A DNA stretch of 5,448 bases from an uncultured Ancrocorticia sp. (GTDB lineage: Bacteria; Actinomycetota; Actinomycetes; Actinomycetales; Actinomycetaceae), in assembly GCA_905373325.1 (NCBI GenBank), contig CAJPTB010000148.1:1-5448 (forward strand), given 5' to 3'. The notes under the pieces are model-generated. The model saw only the letters and a list, made by a program, of their open reading frames with translations, had not been told where the DNA came from and did no database searches. How positions within the stretch are numbered: position 1 is the stretch's first letter; each line of letters opens with the position of its first letter. Shown here piece after piece: positions 1-5,448 of the stretch. A program made the position numbers and the translations under genes.

Positions 1-1
1 C

Positions 2-1051
2 GCCGAGTACCTCGCCGACTACCGCTTCACGGGCGACGTTTACGGGTATGCCGAGGGCGAATGCTATTTCCCGCACTCCCCCGTACTCACGGTCACCGGC
101 TCATTCGCCGAATGCGTCGTGTTGGAGACGGTCATCCTTTCGATCCTCAACCACGATTCGGCGGTGGCCACGGCCGCCTCCCGCATGACGGCCGCCGTCC
201 ACGCCGCGCGCGCCGCCGTCATCGCGGGTTTCACGGCGACGTCGGACCTGGAAGGCGGGCGCACCTATGACCTCGGCGTCGCCGGGACGTCCGCGCATTC
301 CTTCACCCTCGTCCACGATTCGGAGAAGGAGGCGTTCGCCGCCCAGATCGCGACGATGGGAACGGGAACCACTTTGCTGGTGGACACCTACGACATCACC
401 GAGGGCGTGAACAACGCTGTCGCCGCCGCACGCGAGGCCGGCGGCGAGCTGGGCGCGGTCCGGCTCGATTCGGGCGACCTCGTCGCCCAGGCGTTCACCG
501 TGCGCAAGCAGCTCGACGACCTCGGCGCGACATCGACGAAGATCACCGTCACGAGCGACCTCGATGAATACTCCATCGCCGCCCTCGGCGCCGCGCCGGT
601 AGATTCTTACGGCGTCGGAACGAGGGTCGTGACCGGCTCGGGGCATCCGACGGCGGAGATGGTCTACAAGCTCGTCCAACGCGAGGGCGCCGACGGAAAA
701 ATGCACGAGGTGGCCAAAAGCTCGAAGAACAAGGCGAGCGTGGGAGGGCTCAAGGTCGCGGGCCGCGTCTGCGACCAGCGTGGCAGCGCCGCCCAGGAGC
801 TCGTCGTCTCGGCCGGAAGCTGGCAGGAGGGCCTTGACTACCTCGAGCGGGCGGGCGCCCGCCCCCTTCAGGTAAAGCTCGTCGACGCCGGCGCGATCGA
901 CGAATCCCGGATCGGGAAGGCAGCCATCGCAGCGGCCGCCGCCCGCCACGAGGAATCCCGCGCCGAGCTGCCCTACGACGGATGGCGCCTCTCCAGCGGC
1001 GAGCCCGCCGTTCCCACCAAAATGCTCGACATCTTCGAGGGCGACGACTGA
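2..1051 (+). CDS. pncB: Nicotinate phosphoribosyltransferase, 5' end outside window
   Basis: This cytoplasmic enzyme joins nicotinate to PRPP, giving nicotinate mononucleotide in NAD salvage (Preiss-Handler pathway), with ATP hydrolysis. The frame is open from base 2 and ends at TGA 1049-1051, giving 349 visible residues; roughly 90 N-terminal residues should lie upstream, judging by the family's usual 430-450. Family blocks in order of visible residue: FTGDVYGYAEGE (9-20), SPVLTVTGSFAE (26-37), LNHDSA (49-54), GTSAHSF (95-101, whose His matches the phosphorylated His of the family), LLVDTYD (125-131), GAVRLDSGDL (151-160), TKITVTSDLDEY (179-190), then VDSYGVGT (200-207). The C-terminus keeps the family-like RLSSGEPAVPT. 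An oddity is that the conserved stretch expected between SRM (60-62) and AARAA (68-72), which carries a GSRRT-type PRPP/nicotinate-binding motif, is missing, so activity is doubtful. The gene converges on the helicase gene. The family call is very secure; function is not. Confidence 0.95.
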   Translation, partial: AEYLADYRFTGDVYGYAEGECYFPHSPVLTVTGSFAECVVLETVILSILNHDSAVATAASRMTAAVHAARAAVIAGFTATSDLEGGRTYDLGVAGTSAHSFTLVHDSEKEAFAAQIATMGTGTTLLVDTYDITEGVNNAVAAAREAGGELGAVRLDSGDLVAQAFTVRKQLDDLGATSTKITVTSDLDEYSIAALGAAPVDSYGVGTRVVTGSGHPTAEMVYKLVQREGADGKMHEVAKSSKNKASVGGLKVAGRVCDQRGSAAQELVVSAGSWQEGLDYLERAGARPLQVKLVDAGAIDESRIGKAAIAAAAARHEESRAELPYDGWRLSSGEPAVPTKMLDIFEGDD

Positions 1052-1063
1052 CGGCTCGTCTCA

Positions 1064-1091
1064 CGCATCACGGGCTTCGGCCGCCGATGCG
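1064..1091. terminator. Possible bidirectional hairpin between convergent genes
   Basis: The arms CGCATC (1064-1069) and GATGCG (1086-1091) pair over six bases. Inside them a GGC-TTCG-GCC mini-stem (1073-1082) is capped by a UUCG tetraloop on the + transcript. It sits 12 bases after the nicotinate phosphoribosyltransferase stop and 26 bases beyond the helicase stop, where a shared terminator is expected. There is no T tract on either side and the stem has an unpaired internal section, so it is not a classical intrinsic terminator. Actinobacterial terminators often lack T tracts, hence the moderate confidence. Confidence 0.4.
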
Positions 1092-1117
1092 CGATGGGGC
1101 TAGGTCGCGAGATGGCG

Positions 1118-2875
1118 CTACGTCCGCCCCACGAACCATCGGCGCACCTGCCCGATTCGGGATTCGATCTGTTCGACGGAGGCCCGCGCCACCTCCGGCC
1201 CGCCGCAGATTCGGCGGAGCTCGGCGTGGACGAAGGCGTGCGGCTGGCCCGATTTCTGCGCCCAGGCCGAGACGAGCGAGGTCAGCTCCTTGCGCACCTC
1301 GCGCCGCCGCCGCGGATCGCTGACGGGTGCCGCTTTCTTCGGCTGGGCTGATTGCGCCGCCTGGCGCTTGCGCAGAAGAGTGGTGACCTGCTCGGGCTCC
1401 AAAAGCCCGGGAATCCCGAGGAAATCGGCTTCCTCGTCGGATCCGGCCTCGGCGCCCAGCCCGAATTCGCCGCCGTCAAAAAGCGCCCTGTCGAACGACG
1501 CATCCGATTCCAGCGCCTCGAAGCCGGGGAACGCAAGCTGGTCGCTGGCCTGCTCTTCTGAATTGGCGCGCTCGAGAAGCTCGTCGTCCCAGCCGTCTTC
1601 TCGCTTCTTCTCCCCCAGGGCGTGGTCGCGTTCGACCTCCATCTCGGCCGCTAGGCCGAGAAGCTGCGGGACGGAGGGGAGGAACACCGTCGCCGTCTCC
1701 CCCCGCTTGCGCGCGCGCACAAAGCGCCCGATCGCCTGGGCGAAGAACAGCGGGGTCGAGGCCGACGTCGCATACACTCCGACGGCGAGCCTGGGCACGT
1801 CCACGCCCTCGGAAACCATGCGCACGGCGATCATCCATCGCTCGTCTCCAGCGGAGAACTCGGCGATCCGGTCGGAGGCGCCGGCGTCGTCGGAAAGCAC
1901 CACAGTTGGCCGCTGCCCGCTGATGGCCGCCAGCCTTTCCGCGTATGCGCGGGCGGCCTTCTGGTCGGTGGCGATGACGAGGCCCCCGGCGTCGGGAATC
2001 GATTTGCGTACGGCGGTCAGGCGTTCGTCTGCCGCGGCGAGGACCGCCTGGATCCAGTCGCCCGCGGGGTTGAGGGCGGTCCGCCAGGCCTGCCCGGTCA
2101 TGTCTTTGGTCAGAGGCTCGCCGAGGGTCGCTTCGACGACGTCGCCCTGCTTTGTCTGCCACCGCATCTGCCCCGAGTAGCTGAGGAACATGACGGGCCG
2201 CACGACGCCGTCGCGCAGCGCCTCGGCGTACCCGTACGTGTAATCGGCGCGCGAGCGGAACACGCCGTCGCCGTCGTCAGCGTACTCGACGAACGGGATC
2301 GGCGAATCGTCGGACCTGAAAGGCGTGCCTGTGAGCGAGAGCCGCCGGGCAGCACCTTGGAAGGCCTCGCGTATGCCGTCGCCCCAGGAGAGGGCGTCGC
2401 CGCCGTGGTGGATCTCGTCGAGGATGACGAGGGTCGGCCGAGCGGCGGTGCGGCGCTTGTGAAGCCCTGGATTCGCCGCGACTTGCGCGTATGTGACGCA
2501 CACTCCGTCGAAGAAGCTGCCTTCTTCGCCTTGCGCGTTCGTGAAGTCGGGGTCGAGAGTGAGCCCCACGCGCGCGGCCGACTCCGACCACTGCGTTTTC
2601 AGATGCTCGGTGGGGCACACGACGGTGACCCGTCGGACAGCGCCCTTTGCCATGAGCTCTGTCGCGATGCGCAGGGCGAAGGTCGTCTTCCCCGCTCCGG
2701 GCGTCGCCACTGCGAGGAAGTCCTGCGGCTGGCTTGCCATGTACGCCTGGAGCGCCTCGGCCTGCCATGCCCGCAGGGACGACGCCGTGCCCCAAGCCGC
2801 GCGTTGCGGGAAGGCGGGCGAGAGGGTCTCTGCGGCGTGGACGGAAGCGGTTTTCGGGAGGGGGTGGCTGCTCAC
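1118..2875 (-). CDS. SF2 DEAD/DEAH-type helicase, DUF3039-linked
   Basis: A 585-residue superfamily 2 ATP-dependent nucleic-acid helicase or translocase, probably cytoplasmic; its substrate is unknown. Motifs by residue: a Q-motif-like LRAWQAEAL (34-42), Walker A TPGAGKT (58-64), motif Ia VVCPTEHLKTQW (85-96), motif II DEIHH (153-157), motif III LTGTPFR (181-187), motif IV-like GLVIATDQKAA (298-308), motif V SEGVDVPR (355-362), and motif VI QAIGRFVR (380-387) with the arginine fingers. All catalytic motifs look intact. After the helicase core come an acidic linker (about 428-500) and a basic, helical-looking C-terminal piece (about 520-585) that I cannot assign. I chose the GTG at 2875-2873 because it overlaps the upstream TGA as GTGA. 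The frame extends to an ATG at 3010, but those 45 extra codons lie wholly inside the DUF3039 gene and read as low-complexity Arg/Pro. XPB-like and type III restriction-like helicases share these motifs, but no nuclease or methylase partner is present. Confidence 0.93.
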   Translation of the reverse strand: MSSHPLPKTASVHAAETLSPAFPQRAAWGTASSLRAWQAEALQAYMASQPQDFLAVATPGAGKTTFALRIATELMAKGAVRRVTVVCPTEHLKTQWSESAARVGLTLDPDFTNAQGEEGSFFDGVCVTYAQVAANPGLHKRRTAARPTLVILDEIHHGGDALSWGDGIREAFQGAARRLSLTGTPFRSDDSPIPFVEYADDGDGVFRSRADYTYGYAEALRDGVVRPVMFLSYSGQMRWQTKQGDVVEATLGEPLTKDMTGQAWRTALNPAGDWIQAVLAAADERLTAVRKSIPDAGGLVIATDQKAARAYAERLAAISGQRPTVVLSDDAGASDRIAEFSAGDERWMIAVRMVSEGVDVPRLAVGVYATSASTPLFFAQAIGRFVRARKRGETATVFLPSVPQLLGLAAEMEVERDHALGEKKREDGWDDELLERANSEEQASDQLAFPGFEALESDASFDRALFDGGEFGLGAEAGSDEEADFLGIPGLLEPEQVTTLLRKRQAAQSAQPKKAAPVSDPRRRREVRKELTSLVSAWAQKSGQPHAFVHAELRRICGGPEVARASVEQIESRIGQVRRWFVGRT

Positions 2876-3198
2876 TTCCCGTTCCCGGGGACGTCGGGGC
2901 CGAAGGGCCACGAGGAGCCCTGCTTGCCGAGCTCGTCGCGAATGGCCTTGCATGTCGGGCACACGGGGTACCTCTCGGGATCGCGGGAGGGTGTCCACAC
3001 TTTCCCGCACAGCGCCACCACCGGATGGCCGGACAGGGCCGATTCGGTGATCTTTTCTTTGCGGACGTAGTGCGCATAGCGCTCGTCGTCGCCGGGGCTG
3101 TGCTGCTCCTGTTCGCGTTCGAGGACGTCGACGCTTGGGGAACCCGCGGTCTCCGGGCTTTCTGGACCGCGCGGCGGTTCGGGAGGCAGTGTACTCAT
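2872..3198 (-). CDS. DUF3039 domain protein
   Basis: A 108-residue protein of the DUF3039 family, of unknown function and, as far as I know, restricted to Actinobacteria. After a Pro/Glu-rich N-terminal tail (1-22) comes the family core: VDVLEREQ (23-30), ERYAHYVRKEKITESALSG (39-57), PVVALCGKVWTPSRDPERYPV (59-79, overall pattern) and CPTCKAI (80-86). His43, Cys64 and the CxxC pair Cys80/Cys83 could form a zinc site; that is inference. No signal peptide or membrane segment is present. I chose the ATG at 3198 because the core is well placed, a -10 element ends seven bases upstream, and the longer frame (ATG at 3267) adds only a Gly/Arg/Val-rich tail upstream of that promoter. The gene ends in a GTGA overlap with the helicase, so the two are probably produced together and may act in one process. 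Confidence 0.93.
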   Translation of the reverse strand: MSTLPPEPPRGPESPETAGSPSVDVLEREQEQHSPGDDERYAHYVRKEKITESALSGHPVVALCGKVWTPSRDPERYPVCPTCKAIRDELGKQGSSWPFGPDVPGNGK

Positions 3199-3205
3199 AG
3201 GGACG

Positions 3206-3235
3206 ATCTTAACCCCGCCCGCCACGGCACGCTCA
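3206..3235 (-). promoter_or_regulatory. Promoter of the DUF3039-helicase unit, probably leaderless
   Basis: On the minus strand TAAGAT (3211-3206) fits the TANNNT -10 consensus. Exactly seven bases separate it from the ATG at 3198, so transcription would begin at or next to the A of the start codon. No Shine-Dalgarno sequence precedes the ATG (the seven bases are CGTCCCT). A weak -35 candidate, TGAGCG (3235-3230), lies 18 bp upstream. This spacing is the signature of leaderless actinobacterial transcripts. Confidence 0.6.
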
Positions 3236-3296
3236 GCCCCTCCGCCGGGACGTATCCCACACGCCAAGCCTGCCCATCAAAATTGCCGCCGACATA

Positions 3297-3330
3297 TTCC
3301 GTTCACGTTTTCCGTTCATGTTCCGTTGCG
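3297..3330. repeat. Three short direct repeats at the end of the HNH gene
   Basis: TTCCGTTCACG (3297-3307), TTCCGTTCATG (3310-3320) and TTCCGTTGCG (3321-3330) are near-copies spaced 13 and 11 bases apart. They straddle the stop codon of the DUF222/HNH gene (TGA at 3318-3316), so the last residues and the 3' untranslated region share the motif. No hairpin or T tract accompanies them. The role is unknown; they may be simple slippage products. Confidence 0.5.
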
Positions 3331-4998
3331 ACGCACGCCTATCACCGTCCCGTCTTTTCCGCTGAACAGAAACCCTCCGTCGTGGTGAAAGATCGTGACC
3401 ATCTCACGATGAACGAGGCTGTGGTGATGCCAGCACAGCAGAACGGCGTTGGCGAGATCTGTGCGGCCTCCCGCTTGCCAAGGCAAAGCGTGATGAATCT
3501 GCCCGTGGGCAATCGTATCCAAACACCCCGGATAACGGCATGTCCGATCCCTGGCGACGACGGCTCTGGCCTGCGCAGGTGTGAACAGACGTTTTTCGCG
3601 TCCGACGTCCATCACTTCGCCGCTTGACGAAAACACGACGCGGGAGACCGACGAGTCACACATCAATCGCGCCAACTGGGTCATCGACAAAGCCGAACCA
3701 TCGTCTAGCGTCGCCGGTTCAAGCCCCTTCAAAGCGGTTAGGTCCACGGCGGCGGGCATCACCGCCAGAAGCTTTCCAAGCTCCCGGCTTTCTTCGCGAA
3801 CCTGATCGAGGCAGCGGCCGATGCGCCCCTGCCCGCCGCCGTCCTCGCAATGTCCATCGAGTTTTCGCCCTGCCGTTTGCCGCTTTTCTTCGAACGATCG
3901 GATTCGCCCTTCGAGCAACTCGACTTCTTCTTTGAACGATCCGGTTTCAAGCTCGGAGCGCGAAGAATCAGGCCGCTCTCCGATTTCGCCGACGGGCCTC
4001 TTCTCGGCGGCGTCCCAGTTCTGGTCGCCACGCTCGCCTGAGGAAAGGCCGACATCCAACGACGCGCACGGTCGAGCGGCCCTTTCCGCCCCCACAAGCG
4101 TCGCCAAAGGCACGTGAACGGACAGGTGCGGGCGAATTCTTGCGCCTCTGCCCAGGCTGCCCTCGTCCAGTTTGAGGCTCGCCAGCTCAATCAAGGCGCT
4201 CGCACGACGCTGAGGCAGGGTTCTCGCATCGTCCACGCTTTTGCGCCCCATTAGAGCACTCAACGCGGTGTCCAGGATTGCAGACGTCTCGCTTGAAAGC
4301 CACCCGGTGACGCGCATGCCGAGTCCCTCGGGCGCGAAAGCGACCCGCTCGTCTTTCGCCTCCGACTTTTCAAGCTCAACGCCCAAAGCGGGATCGTCTC
4401 TCAAAGCGCGGGCTCCGACCCGCCGCTCGAATTCCCGTGCCCCGCAACGTTTCGCCCAGGAAACGAACTCTTCTTGAACTCCTTCGCCGTTCACGGCCTT
4501 TTTCAAGATCGGGGTGGAAAAAACCTTGCGGACGACGTCGACGTGCTCGGCAAAAATCTCACCGGTTTTAAGCGCTCTCAACAGGACAGGCAAATCTTCT
4601 TCCAAGGCGCGGGCCCGTTTGATTTCCCTTGTGGCGGCCTTCGGCGACTGACCAGAGGACCTCTCGTTCCATTGAATGAGCGTACGCACCCCCGAAGACC
4701 GCCAGCTGCGCCTCTCGTCGATGGCTACGAGCATCCGCCCGCGCACAGCGCCTAAACGAGAGGCGAGTTTGGCCAGAGCCTGCGCACCTGACAGAAGCTG
4801 CTCGTCGGACAATCCGAAGACGTCCTCCTCTCCCAACTCGGAGACAAGCGCTTCCAACTCCGCAAGGCACTCGCCAAATCCGCGCCCCTCTCCGGCAACC
4901 GGAATTCGCCCTTCCCTCCCGTTGAGCAAGCTGAAGGTCGACGCATGCGCTCCGCTCCGAGCGGACGCAACGTCAAGAATGCCGACGTCGGCGCTCAT
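3316..4998 (-). CDS. DUF222 (13E12-type) HNH endonuclease-like protein
   Basis: A 560-residue protein of the DUF222/HNH family (the 13E12 repeat family of mycobacteria), common and often multicopy in Actinobacteria; the biological role of the family is unsettled. The DUF222 part spans roughly residues 41-300, including GEIFAEHVDVVRKV (146-159), RRASALIELA (264-273) and HLSVHVPLATLVG (291-303), and resumes at about 418-470. The HNH domain is at 472-535: Cys487/Cys492 and Cys522 with a nearby His as a likely zinc site, IHH (501-503), Asn517 of the HNH triad, and WHHHSLVH (523-530). All key residues appear intact, so it could nick or cut DNA. Residues about 305-412 are a polar insertion, partly predicted as coiled coil, that I do not expect in this family. 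The start at ATG 4998 is fixed by a perfect ribosome binding site; the longer frame's ATG at 5043 lies inside the -10 box. The gene looks less GC-rich than its neighbours, suggesting acquisition. Confidence 0.93.
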   Translation of the reverse strand: MSADVGILDVASARSGAHASTFSLLNGREGRIPVAGEGRGFGECLAELEALVSELGEEDVFGLSDEQLLSGAQALAKLASRLGAVRGRMLVAIDERRSWRSSGVRTLIQWNERSSGQSPKAATREIKRARALEEDLPVLLRALKTGEIFAEHVDVVRKVFSTPILKKAVNGEGVQEEFVSWAKRCGAREFERRVGARALRDDPALGVELEKSEAKDERVAFAPEGLGMRVTGWLSSETSAILDTALSALMGRKSVDDARTLPQRRASALIELASLKLDEGSLGRGARIRPHLSVHVPLATLVGAERAARPCASLDVGLSSGERGDQNWDAAEKRPVGEIGERPDSSRSELETGSFKEEVELLEGRIRSFEEKRQTAGRKLDGHCEDGGGQGRIGRCLDQVREESRELGKLLAVMPAAVDLTALKGLEPATLDDGSALSMTQLARLMCDSSVSRVVFSSSGEVMDVGREKRLFTPAQARAVVARDRTCRYPGCLDTIAHGQIHHALPWQAGGRTDLANAVLLCWHHHSLVHREMVTIFHHDGGFLFSGKDGTVIGVRRNGT

Positions 4999-5006
4999 GT
5001 CAACGG

Positions 5007-5014
5007 CCTCCTTC
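5007..5014 (-). promoter_or_regulatory. Ribosome binding site that fixes the HNH gene start
   Basis: Reading the minus strand, GAAGGAGG (5014-5007) is a full match to the anti-Shine-Dalgarno core. It stands eight bases before ATG 4998. No comparable site precedes the upstream in-frame ATG at 5043, so translation should begin at 4998 (MSADVGILDV). Confidence 0.85.
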
Positions 5015-5041
5015 AACCCCAGGCTCTCATCTTTCACTTCC

Positions 5042-5070
5042 ATTATAGAACTTAAGAAGTGTTATGTCAA
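5042..5070 (-). promoter_or_regulatory. Consensus housekeeping promoter of the HNH gene
   Basis: The minus strand reads TTGACA (5070-5065), a 17-base spacer, and TATAAT (5047-5042): both hexamers are perfect matches at ideal spacing for the primary (SigA/sigma-70) factor. Transcription should start near 5036-5034, leaving a 5' leader of about 37 bases that contains the AAGGAGG site. The -10 box overlaps the ATG at 5043-5041, which therefore cannot be the start codon of a transcript from this promoter. Such a strong match is unusual in a GC-rich genome. Confidence 0.8.
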
Positions 5071-5130
5071 GTTTTTGTTCGAATATTTTTCCGCTAAATA
5101 TAAGGTAAAAATTAAATTATAAGAATGAAT
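5071..5130. other. AT-rich intergenic island upstream of the HNH gene
   Basis: By hand count 49 of these 60 bases are A or T, against a strongly GC-rich background on both sides. The island contains an imperfect inverted repeat, ATTTTTCC (5085-5092) and GGTAAAAAT (5104-5112), differing by one inserted T. It also holds a weak forward promoter candidate, TTGTTC (5075-5080) with TATAAG (5099-5104) at 18-bp spacing. It could act as an UP-element or operator for the HNH promoter, carry a divergent promoter, or mark the edge of acquired DNA. None of these is proven. Confidence 0.5.
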
Positions 5131-5298
5131 TTATCGGCGACCGTCTACAAACCAAATCGCCAGCACAACCCACCGCGGTACGCGTGGCGCAAGCCTGCGT
5201 CAAAGCACATTCGACTCTCCGGCACAACCGGCCCCAACGGCTCCGGCCCGTCGGCAAACCGATTCATAAGCAAACGAGCCCGCGCCCGAAGCGCCGGA
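5131..5298. other. No gene recognised: GC-rich stretch leading into the repeats
   Basis: No protein family is recognisable on either strand. A + strand frame beginning at ATG 5125 stays open to the window end (108 codons), but its product is Pro/Arg/Asn-rich with no domain, and no good ribosome binding site precedes the ATG. Another + frame is open from 5109, also without domain content. Bases 5227-5238 (ACCGGCCCCAAC) and 5247-5258 (CCCGTCGGCAAA) look like decayed fragments of the repeat that begins at 5299, so the array may once have extended further left. Confidence 0.4.
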
Positions 5299-5381
5299 GC
5301 ACTGCCCAAACCAGCCAGACCCAAGACGCCGTCGGCAAAGCACTACCCAAACCAGCCAGACCCAAGACGCCGTCGGCAAAA
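5299..5381. repeat. Tandem repeat, two 41-bp units
   Basis: Unit 1 (5299-5339) and unit 2 (5340-5380) differ at a single base, G5304 versus A5345. Unit 2 is followed by one extra A at 5381. Each unit consists of a 27-bp core (ACTGCCCAAAC through CCAAGAC) plus a 14-bp spacer, GCCGTCGGCAAAGC. Since 41 is not a multiple of three, a protein reading through both units would change frame between them. That argues against selection for a coding repeat in this section. Confidence 0.85.
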
Positions 5382-5383
5382 GC

Positions 5384-5448
5384 ACCGCCCAAACCAGCCG
5401 GCCCCAAGACACCGCCCAAACCAGCCGGCCCCAAGACACCGCCCAAAC
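5384..5448. repeat. Tandem repeat, 27-bp units, running off the window
   Basis: Two identical 27-bp copies (5384-5410 and 5411-5437) and 11 bases of a third (5438-5448) continue past the edge. The unit is the core of the adjacent 41-bp repeat without its 14-bp spacer, with three substitutions. Twenty-seven bases is nine codons. The forward strand can read PPKPAGPKT per unit and the reverse strand GVLGPAGLG, so this part could encode a Pro/Lys- or Gly-rich tail of a neighbouring protein. The visible sequence does not decide between coding and non-coding. Confidence 0.85.

Noticed and set aside
101..949. A 282-codon minus-strand frame opposite pncB.
   Set aside because: It is a GC-driven shadow frame (Arg/Gly/Asp-rich, no domain), while the opposite strand shows unmistakable NAPRTase motifs.
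1118..2875. Restriction or defence helicase system.
   Set aside because: The helicase motifs alone would allow it, but no methylase, nuclease or specificity subunit is adjacent and the partner is a DUF3039 protein; the HNH gene has its own promoter and a separate family.
2876..3010. N-terminal extension of the helicase to the ATG at 3010.
   Set aside because: It lies entirely within the DUF3039 gene in another frame, reads as Arg/Pro-rich low complexity, and the GTGA overlap at 2875 gives a better start.
3199..3267. Longer DUF3039 start at ATG 3267.
   Set aside because: The extra residues are low-complexity and would be encoded upstream of and across the -10 element; the family core fits the ATG at 3198.
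3236..3315. Intrinsic terminator after the HNH gene.
   Set aside because: I found no stable stem with a T tract in this gap, only the short direct repeats.
5264..5446. Gly/Leu/Trp-rich minus-strand frames across the repeats, and the + frame from ATG 5125.
   Set aside because: All arise from the tandem repeat in a GC-rich sequence, show no domain or convincing ribosome binding site, and several frames are open at once, so none can be preferred.
5299..5448. CRISPR array.
   Set aside because: The repeats are directly adjacent, the 14-bp spacers are identical rather than unique, and no cas gene is present.

Overview
The window comes from a high-G+C Gram-positive bacterium, most likely an actinomycete. 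The evidence is GC-rich third codon positions, a DUF3039 protein (a family I know only from Actinobacteria), a DUF222/HNH (13E12-type) protein, and an apparently leaderless promoter of actinobacterial type. I cannot name a genus.

Layout: the left end holds the 3' four-fifths or so of a nicotinate phosphoribosyltransferase gene on the + strand (NAD salvage). It converges, across a 66-bp gap with a UUCG-capped hairpin, on a two-gene minus-strand unit. That unit is a 108-residue DUF3039 protein followed by a 585-residue SF2 DEAD/DEAH-type helicase, joined by a GTGA stop/start overlap, which implies translational coupling. A TANNNT -10 element ends seven bases before the DUF3039 ATG, so its mRNA is probably leaderless.

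Further right, also on the minus strand, is a 560-residue DUF222/HNH nuclease-like gene. Its base composition looks less GC-rich than that of the other genes. It has a textbook promoter (TTGACA, 17 bp, TATAAT) and a perfect AAGGAGG ribosome binding site. Together these place the start 45 bases inside the longest reading frame. Upstream lies a strikingly AT-rich island.

The last ~225 bases hold a compound GC-rich tandem repeat (41-bp units turning into 27-bp units) that runs off the window edge. Its coding status cannot be settled here.

The points most worth a second look are: a probable in-frame loss of the conserved GSRRT-type segment in the nicotinate phosphoribosyltransferase; the ~100-residue insertion in the DUF222/HNH protein; the contrast between a canonical leadered promoter and a leaderless one about 1.8 kb apart; and the terminal tandem repeat. 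I see no CRISPR array, tRNA, rRNA or complete mobile element, and no convincing new multi-gene system.
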